A stretch of 64,000 bases of DNA from Bretschneidera sinensis (taxonomy: Eukaryota > Streptophyta > Magnoliopsida > Brassicales > Akaniaceae). Under the pieces are notes generated by a model, which did no database searches, was not told the DNA's origin, and saw only the letters and a program-made list of their open reading frames with translations. The DNA is taken from assembly GCA_023935145.1 (NCBI GenBank), contig CM043700.1, positions 62,645,620-62,709,619 on the forward strand, read 5' to 3'. How positions within the stretch are numbered: position 1 is the first letter of the stretch; each line of letters begins with the position of its first letter. Of the stretch, positions 58,036-64,000 are shown in pieces. Made by a program: the position numbers and the translations under genes.

Positions 58036-59888
58036 CTCTTGCTTGGAACTAAACAATGGGCCAATGTCATAAACAAACAGGATAATGCGGTAGGAGCCTC
58101 ACCTTTTGGGCAGGTGGGAGTAGTTATAATGTACAGAGAGCGTAGATACTTCCAGGGAAGGACATCTACATTAGCGGCATGGGACGAGAGACTCTCAGGG
58201 ACAATGTTATTGGGAAAAGGAGGCATGCGTTCAAGCACAACAGACAGAGGTTGTAAGCAACAAAGGTTCAAGAGCACGGAACAAGGAAGCGGCCAAGGTT
58301 GAAATACGAAGGCTCATGGACATCACGGTGGCAGCAAAGTCTCTTATAGAATCCTGAAGGAAGGGCCTGAGAAGTGATAAGCCAGGGTGCTCAGACATAG
58401 ATGAAATGGACCAAAGAGAGACCAAAAGGGACAGACTTATCAAAACCAAAAGTGGTGAGATCTTTCAAGGTGAGTTTTATCCCCAACCAGAACTGGAATT
58501 TACTTGTCTTATTTGTGAAAATTTTCACTATACTTGTAAGCATGGTAAGGGCGCAACGCTGGTGACCGAAGATTGGGAACACGAAAATACAATGAGGGTG
58601 ACGCCATTGTTCATTCTTGGGGCTATTCAAGCCAAGGACAAGAAGACACCGAGAGAGGTCAGATATGGTGGCAAGATGGTAATAGAACTTGGAACCTGAA
58701 AGAACCCAGTCTGGGAAGCAATAATCTTGGCGGATCCTGGAAGTACTGCAAGTAAACAGGAGTATTTTCGAGTATAGGACAGTGGGAGGGAAGTTCTATC
58801 CCTGGTGATGGACTGGAAATTCCAGACAAAGCTTTACCGCACAATGGATATTCAACGGAAAACACCCTACAAAGGATAATTCTTACAAACCGAAAACGTG
58901 GAGACAACCATACCACAAATGGGAAAGAAAATGGCATACGAGGGTGGCTTTATGGCAGTTCGCACAAAATTCTTCAAAGGGAGATGGGGATAGCAGCCAA
59001 GCCAGACATGATGAAATCAAGAATAGTAGGGGATTCTGGAGGGGGATTTCAATAGGTTTCAAGACAAAAGAGCGAGGGTGGACTTACAATACAATGGGCA
59101 GAAATACAAGTCATGATGGAGGGAGGACTACAACAAGGAAGTGCCATGCAATGACTACAGGTAATTCATTTTTCCAACAAAATAGGAGAATAATACCATC
59201 TTTTGCGAGTAGCCATGGAGAATTGTTTTACTTTGATTAACTAGACCAGAGGAATGGGTAAGGGTTTGTCCATCTCAAATGGGATAGTCTCTCATAGACA
59301 CTATATTCCAGATTCCCAGGAAATACGCATCCAAAGGAATGGAAGGAACCGTTGGGCGGTATACAAGGTTACTACAATCTGTTCGGTGGTAGGAACCCCA
59401 GGAGGAGACAGAGACAACAACCTTTCGGTCCCTATACAGTTAATACAGGGAGCACGAAGAAGGAATCAACTACTTTCAAGGATAATAAACCATGGCCAAC
59501 GCTGAAAAGCGGAACTCAGGAATATATGAAGAAGGGGAACTCCAGGTGGCGGACTTTAACTCATATTAAAAGGCAATCTCAGGACTTGTATGGAGGAGCG
59601 ATACAGAGTGAAAGTAGATCACCTCTGAGCAATAAGCAGGTGGAGGAGCTAGTCTATAAGATATTGGGGACGTGATGGGGTAAGCAAATCAGCTGGAAGC
59701 CGTTTAAAAGATAGGGGCACCTAGAGAATAGATTGGCTGTTAGAGTTGGTGCATACTTCAACGGGTCCAGATCTGCAAACCCTCGACGACCACGGGGTCC
59801 TACTCCTTAGTGAGCAGGGGTTAGGGGGCAGCGTCTCCGAAACTTTTAGGCTCTGTACATGAGTTAGGTCTGGTCTTTTACTTGGCGG

Positions 59889-59926
59889 CTTGGGCTTGGG
59901 CTTGGGCTTGGGCTTGGGCTTGGGCC
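59889..59926. repeat. (GGGCTT)n hexanucleotide repeat
   Basis: About six tandem copies of GGGCTT inside the LARD-like element. It is not the plant telomere unit. Confidence 0.9.
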
Positions 59927-59939
59927 CATGAATAGCTGT

Positions 59940-60130
59940 GGTTTTACAGCAGGACAGAAACCCTAATTAGAGCGTCTTAAGTTGCTTATAAATACTCTCT
60001 ATGTACTGAGCACACACTGTAACGAGAGAATTGTGAGGTCGATAATAGTGAAACTTCTGGCATGATGTAGCCTTATTCTGGGGTGAACCTGCATAAATCT
60101 TGTCTTGTTTTCTTTTTGTTTATAATTCAT
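59940..60130 (+). promoter_or_regulatory. Promoter/LTR-tail-like stretch inside the LARD-like element
   Basis: TATAAATA (59987-59994), then a leader with GAGAGAATTGTGAGG and GTGAACCTGCATAAATCTTG, wording common in the R-U5 part of plant copia LTRs. It may be the relic of another LTR captured inside this element. No matching partner LTR is in the window. Confidence 0.35.
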
Positions 60131-61097
60131 ATGATTGACAGGTCTCGAATAGTTCATTGGAAAATACATAGTTTGGACGGCTACGAGGATGTCATCATAT
60201 TCAGTGGGGGAGGATGTCACGGGCCAAACCATCAGGGCCAAGTTCCAGAGATAGTTGCGTACCCAATGCGTGCAGATCAAAGATCAACAGTATTATTGGA
60301 CTATCGGGTGCACGCAAGCCAAAAATGATGTGCACTGGACCAGAAGATAAAACAGATTGTGTGCCTGCATCAGGCCCACAGCGCGCAGGCCCAACAAACC
60401 CAAACAAAGGACTCTAGCGTCTGGCACGAATCAGGGTGCGCACCTATTGCATGCAAGACCGAGACCAGCCTAGAAGCCCAAATATCAATTGTGCGCAGGC
60501 CATAGAGATGGCGCACGAAACTTGGACACGGACACAGAAATGTGCCAGCCCAATAGGCCCAGTACCAGGACCTATCAACACCGCCTCAACATACTGCGCA
60601 CGTCCAGTGCACGTGCACAGGGCATTAGCTCTCTTTACCTTCTTCTCTTAGGATTTCTACTTTTCTTTTTGCTATGTAACTTGTCCTAGTAGTATTAGAA
60701 TTTCCTATTGAGTGTAGAAGTAGTACTAGTTTACTTTCCTTTTCTTTTCTAGGGGTTTGCCTATATAAAGGCCGGCTTCCCTCTCATTGTAATCATTTAG
60801 TGTTTTTCTAGCACCTTAATAATACTCTTACAATGTGAGGGCATATCTTCTTTTCTCTTCTAAAACTCTCTCTTATAAACCATCTTCTTATTTACATTTT
60901 CTTTAGTGAGAGGCTCACTAGTCAAGGCCAAACGGGTTGGCCATGACTTGGCCATGACTAGTGCTGCATGGGTTAGGATGGGAAAAATCCAGCTCATGAC
61001 AGCTAGCGAGGAGCAACTATGTTCTTATAGAAGAGAGAGAGAAGCTTTGTCGATGAGAGAAGCAGAGAGCTGTTGAGGAGAAAGAGAGAGAGACTTA

Positions 61098-61300
61098 AAA
61101 TGTGTTTGGGACCGATGGGATTGGATGGGAGGGGAAGGGAGGTGATTGGATTCTACAACATGTTTGAAATTTTTTTTTTTTGAAAGATGGAAAAGAAAAG
61201 AATACGAGGAATTTAATTCCCTCATTAAAAAACTCCCAAACAAAGTGATAATTCCCTTCCCTTTTCTTCTCTTTCAATCTCCTTCGTCCCAAACACATTG
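61098..61300. mobile_element. Tourist-like MITE (about 203 bp)
   Basis: AATGTGTTTGGGAC at the left (61099-61112) is the exact inverse of GTCCCAAACACATT at the right (61286-61299). TTA trinucleotides at 61095-61097 and 61301-61303 could be the target duplication of a PIF/Harbinger MITE. No coding capacity. Confidence 0.55.
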
Positions 61301-61309
61301 TTAGGGATT

Positions 61310-61584
61310 TGGGAGATATGACGGCTTTAGCGAGTTGATGAAGCTTACCAAGAGTGCTTGGGTTCAAGTCCTTATCAATATTGTGTGAGTATCCTCACAT
61401 GTAGCCACACAATTAGTTCATACTAGATCACGGGATAAAGCTTGTCTCACTCACCATAGCAAGAGGACTCGATCTTAAGCAACCCTTGACGAGGAGAGCG
61501 AATCTCAACCATTGGGCTAAAGCTTCGGTAGTTCTTCTCTCCTATTCCGCCTATAATCCATGTCACCTTAAATCTTCTATGACA

Positions 61585-61616
<32 letters not shown>
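61310..61616. mobile_element. SINE-like sequence: tRNA-type promoter boxes and A-tail
   Basis: On the plus strand an A-box-like TTAGCGAGTTGATG (61327) and B-box GGTTCAAGTCC (61361) are about 34 bp apart. On the minus strand a second pair, TAGCCCAATGG (61519-61509) and GATCGAGTCC (61474-61465), faces the other way. A run of about 30 A (61587-61616) follows. It fits one SINE with a long tail, or two SINEs in convergent order. The Lys run in the frame across the A-tail is an artefact. Confidence 0.45.
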
Positions 61617-61641
61617 AATCTCTTGTAATAAAGAGTTTTAT

Positions 61642-61850
61642 CAACTAGAATCTTCCATGATACTCGGTTCAATTTCTCATGTCTGTAATGTTGCAGCACA
61701 TGAATTGGTTAGGCATGCTTTTTGCTTGTTTGACGTATTAGTCTGGTTGATGAACCTCCTAAATTTCTTCAACCTTTGTTATCAGTCTGGAATCAATGGT
61801 TGCATGATGATGAAGGTACTGCACATCCAGCTGAGGTATGATGCAAAAGG
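61642..61850 (+). pseudogene. RNase H (RVT_3-type) fragment, LINE remnant
   Basis: ISHVCNVAAHELVRHAF resembles the last helix of the plant LINE RNase H domain. After a frame change near 61745 the text continues DEPPKFLQPLLSVWNQWLH. Only the C-terminal end remains, with a frameshift and no catalytic residues. Confidence 0.6.
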
Positions 61851-63683
61851 AAACCAATGTGTAAGATAATAATATATTCCCATCTATAATAAAACACCTA
61901 TATGGATTATAAAGCTAAGCCATACTACCTTCAACATATCTTCCATACCAACACATAAAAGAGCAACTTTTCACTATTATATAGCAAAAGAAGATGAATG
62001 CCATGACAACGCATTCCTGCAGTTGCTTGCGCCTATTTGGCAATAAACAGAAACTAACAAATTTGCAGCATTTTATTTCAGCCCCTCTTCTCCATACCCA
62101 ATGTGCACAATGATACAATCACAAAAGGAAAAAAGAAAAATAAAGGAAGAAGAAGGAAAAGCAGAGCAGGAATAGATTGGTCATAGAAGTGGCTGCTCAT
62201 GAGTTACAATCCAATTAATGCATGAAAATTACTCTACATTAGCATAGATTTGCCAGCATATTTGGAAACAATGCCAACGCCCCAAAACAAGTTCGATCTC
62301 TCTTAATAAAATGGTACTCATGCCAATTAATTTCGGGACACTTTTTGTAAGCAACATAAAGGAGGATAAACTTCTAAGAATCACTGCTCATGCTTAAATT
62401 TTATACTAAAGTTGCTTTTATTTCCCTGATCATGGAAATCATGTTTTTGAAGTCCCAAATGGCTACAAATTGAAGATTACATCAGGAAATCCAGGTTTTT
62501 GCAATTTTTGCCATATATTTTGACCAAAAAATTAATGAATAATAATGATAACCATATATCCCTTGCTTAGTTGCTTTGAAGTCCAAACATTGATTTTGGC
62601 TGGTTTTCAGAGTTCCTCCATTAATTTTCGCTTCTCATATCAATGTAAGTCACATGATTGATGAATCTAGTTTGTAGGACTTTCTGCGTTTGCTTATTCT
62701 TTTAGTTTTTTTATTCAAGTTTCGTTCTTTTACTAATCTTCATTTTTTGTAGTCCGTACCTACTTGGGTTTCCTCAATCCTTAGAATCCCACAAAATAGA
62801 GTAAAAAGACCAGCAAACAAAAGAAACTCTGCAATCAACTCCAAATATAATAAAAGTAAAAACAAAAATCGAGTACTCTTACTGGTTCTGCTGAGCAATG
62901 ATTTCTTGAATGAGATAGAGAGACCACGAAAGATCAACACTTTAAAATTTCTATCAATTCAAGACGAAGAATAATTAGGGTTCTTGTCAATTTTGTCATG
63001 ACTGCTACTAAAACCATATCAAGAAAAGATAAAAAAAAGAAAATGGAAGCGACAAGTACCTGATATCCTTCTCTAAAGAGAAAACACACGCACTATAGCT
63101 AGAATAGGGTTTATTATTGTTTTATTCTTTTACTATGATATTCTTTTCTTAGGGTAATGCTGTAAGTGTCATTAAAACAAAACAACTTCAAATTCTTACT
63201 CAGCTAGTAGAAATTGAACACATCGCAAAAAACTGGGGCGGGAGAAGAAGGCCGAGTGAACAAAATTTGGAGGTGAGAGATTAAAAATTTTGAAGGACTT
63301 TTCTCTCTCCTCTTCCCCGATTGTTTCTCTCAGAAAACTCGCTCTCTCTACATTCAACAATTTTCTTTCTTTACCTTTGCTGAGAATCCTTCTCTCCTCT
63401 CCTCTGCTAAGAAAAAAAACCTTGTTACTCTTTTGGATTCTTACCATATTTTTAATCCATCTAACAACTGAGTGAACAATAAAAAAAAAAAATGAGTTCC
63501 TTGTGAAGGAGATTAGGGGCTCTTGCATTAATGTTAATTTACTGTGATTTATGGTGACATCAGAAACATCACCCTTTGTATTTTTTCTAATAGAGAATTA
63601 ACTGTTAAGGTGTTTTTTTTTCTAAAGTTAATTAAGTTGCTAAACTTGACTCAATGTTTGCATAAAATGATAGAGGACCTAGT
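61851..63683. other. AT-rich region, no gene recognised
   Basis: Long A and T runs. A minus-strand frame (62940-62740) has a hydrophobic stretch (FLFLLLLYLELIAEFLLFAG), and one near 63528-63196 is low-complexity. Neither matches a known family. No terminal repeats are seen. Confidence 0.4.
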
Positions 63684-64000
63684 TGTCACATCCCGAACCT
63701 GAACATGAGCTAGGGACATGACAATTTGCTGCTCATGGATAGAGTTTCCTTTACCAATGGGCAAAACCTAACGTATACAAATTTATAACTGATATTTTCA
63801 AGTAGTCATAAGGTTATTAATCCATACTGAAAACTTTGAATCAATATTTTATCCAAGGTCAATTTCCATATCTTAAGGTAAGAATTAAAATGTTACAAGT
63901 TCAATTTCATAAATTATATTAACCTAAATGAATGAGTATCATAAAGAGGGCAAAACTATATAGAATTTCCTCACATACTTCCCAAGCCCAACAACGATGC
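63684..64000 (-). mobile_element. Edge of a gypsy-type LTR, runs off the window
   Basis: It starts TGTCACATCCCGAACC, the wording found at the inverted U5 end of Tekay/Del-like plant LTRs (compare TGTAACGACCTATCCCGGG at 1943). The rest is AT-rich without coding. Orientation is inferred from that similarity, and the other end is not in view. Confidence 0.45.

Larger units (their letters stand above)
56637..61001 (+). mobile_element. Non-autonomous LTR element (LARD-like), 4.4 kb
   Basis: The LTRs at 56637-57401 and 60215-61001 begin TGTCA(T/C)GGGCC; the 3' copy ends CATGACA. The primer-binding site TGGTATCAGAGC is at 57402-57413, and the polypurine tract is GTGGGGGAGGA just before 60215. Both LTRs have a TATA box (CTATATAAA, 57172 and 60761). 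The 2.8-kb interior shows no gag, protease, reverse transcriptase or integrase motif. It holds a 202-codon frame, a hexanucleotide repeat and an internal promoter-like stretch. The LTRs are visibly diverged, and no clean target duplication is left (TGCTG before, GCTAG after). It must have moved using enzymes of another element. Confidence 0.8.

Noticed and set aside
59889..59926. Interstitial telomere repeat
   Set aside because: The unit is GGGCTT, not the plant TTTAGGG.
61486..61869. 127-codon plus-strand frame with a Lys run
   Set aside because: It joins a SINE-like sequence, its A-tail and a LINE RNase H fragment by chance. Only the RNase H part is meaningful.
62740..62940. Small membrane protein on the minus strand
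   Set aside because: A single hydrophobic stretch in AT-rich DNA, with no homology, promoter or conserved context that I can see.

Overview
The window is plant nuclear DNA, most likely from a flowering plant. Every large element belongs to a plant LTR-retrotransposon lineage (Athila and Tat gypsy elements, several Ty1/copia types, a large non-autonomous LTR element). The only host gene I recognise is an intron-containing pseudogene of the plant GPN-loop GTPase QQT1/GPN2. The species cannot be named from this sequence. I see no intact host gene, rRNA or tRNA gene.

Layout. (a) 1-7489: nested minus-strand retrotransposons. A young copia element (gag at 1-314, LTR 370-1620) sits inside the 5' end of a gypsy element (LTR 1943-4055). 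That gypsy LTR in turn abuts a broken older copia gag-integrase (4056-6080) and its LTR (from 6081). (b) 7495-30290: one complete minus-strand Tat-lineage gypsy element with 5-bp target duplications CGACC. It carries gag-pol (24145-29525), a 49-bp tandem array (about 8290-10017) and an antisense, intron-containing extra gene (aORF) with its own TATA box. An 11,279-bp plus-strand Athila element (12414-23692, duplication GAAGC) has inserted into exon 3 of the aORF. (c) 30296-44195: AT-rich DNA with a hAT-type MITE, a foldback element, an inverted LTR fragment, and a decayed plus-strand SIRE-like copia (34464-44195) with an extra ORF after pol. (d) 45518-49843: a second copy of the hAT MITE, split by a decayed copia (45811-49761). 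(e) 51544-54638: the QQT1/GPN2 pseudogene, minus strand, with a gypsy fragment in exon 6. (f) 56637-61001: a 4.4-kb LTR element without recognisable pol. (g) 61095-64000: a Tourist-like MITE, tRNA-promoter-like (SINE) sequence, a LINE RNase H remnant and the edge of another LTR.

How the parts relate. Nesting and LTR divergence agree. The two Tat LTRs differ by about eight substitutions plus a 16-bp indel in about 680 bp. The two Athila LTRs inside it show only about four differences in 1874 bp. Many stop codons in the decayed elements replace TGG or CAG codons, as expected from deamination of methylated cytosine. The most unusual structures are promoter-proximal repeat arrays. One is a set of ten perfect 12-bp palindromes upstream of the TATA box in the young copia LTR. 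The other is the 49-bp array, partly carrying G-box monomers, upstream of the antisense Tat gene.
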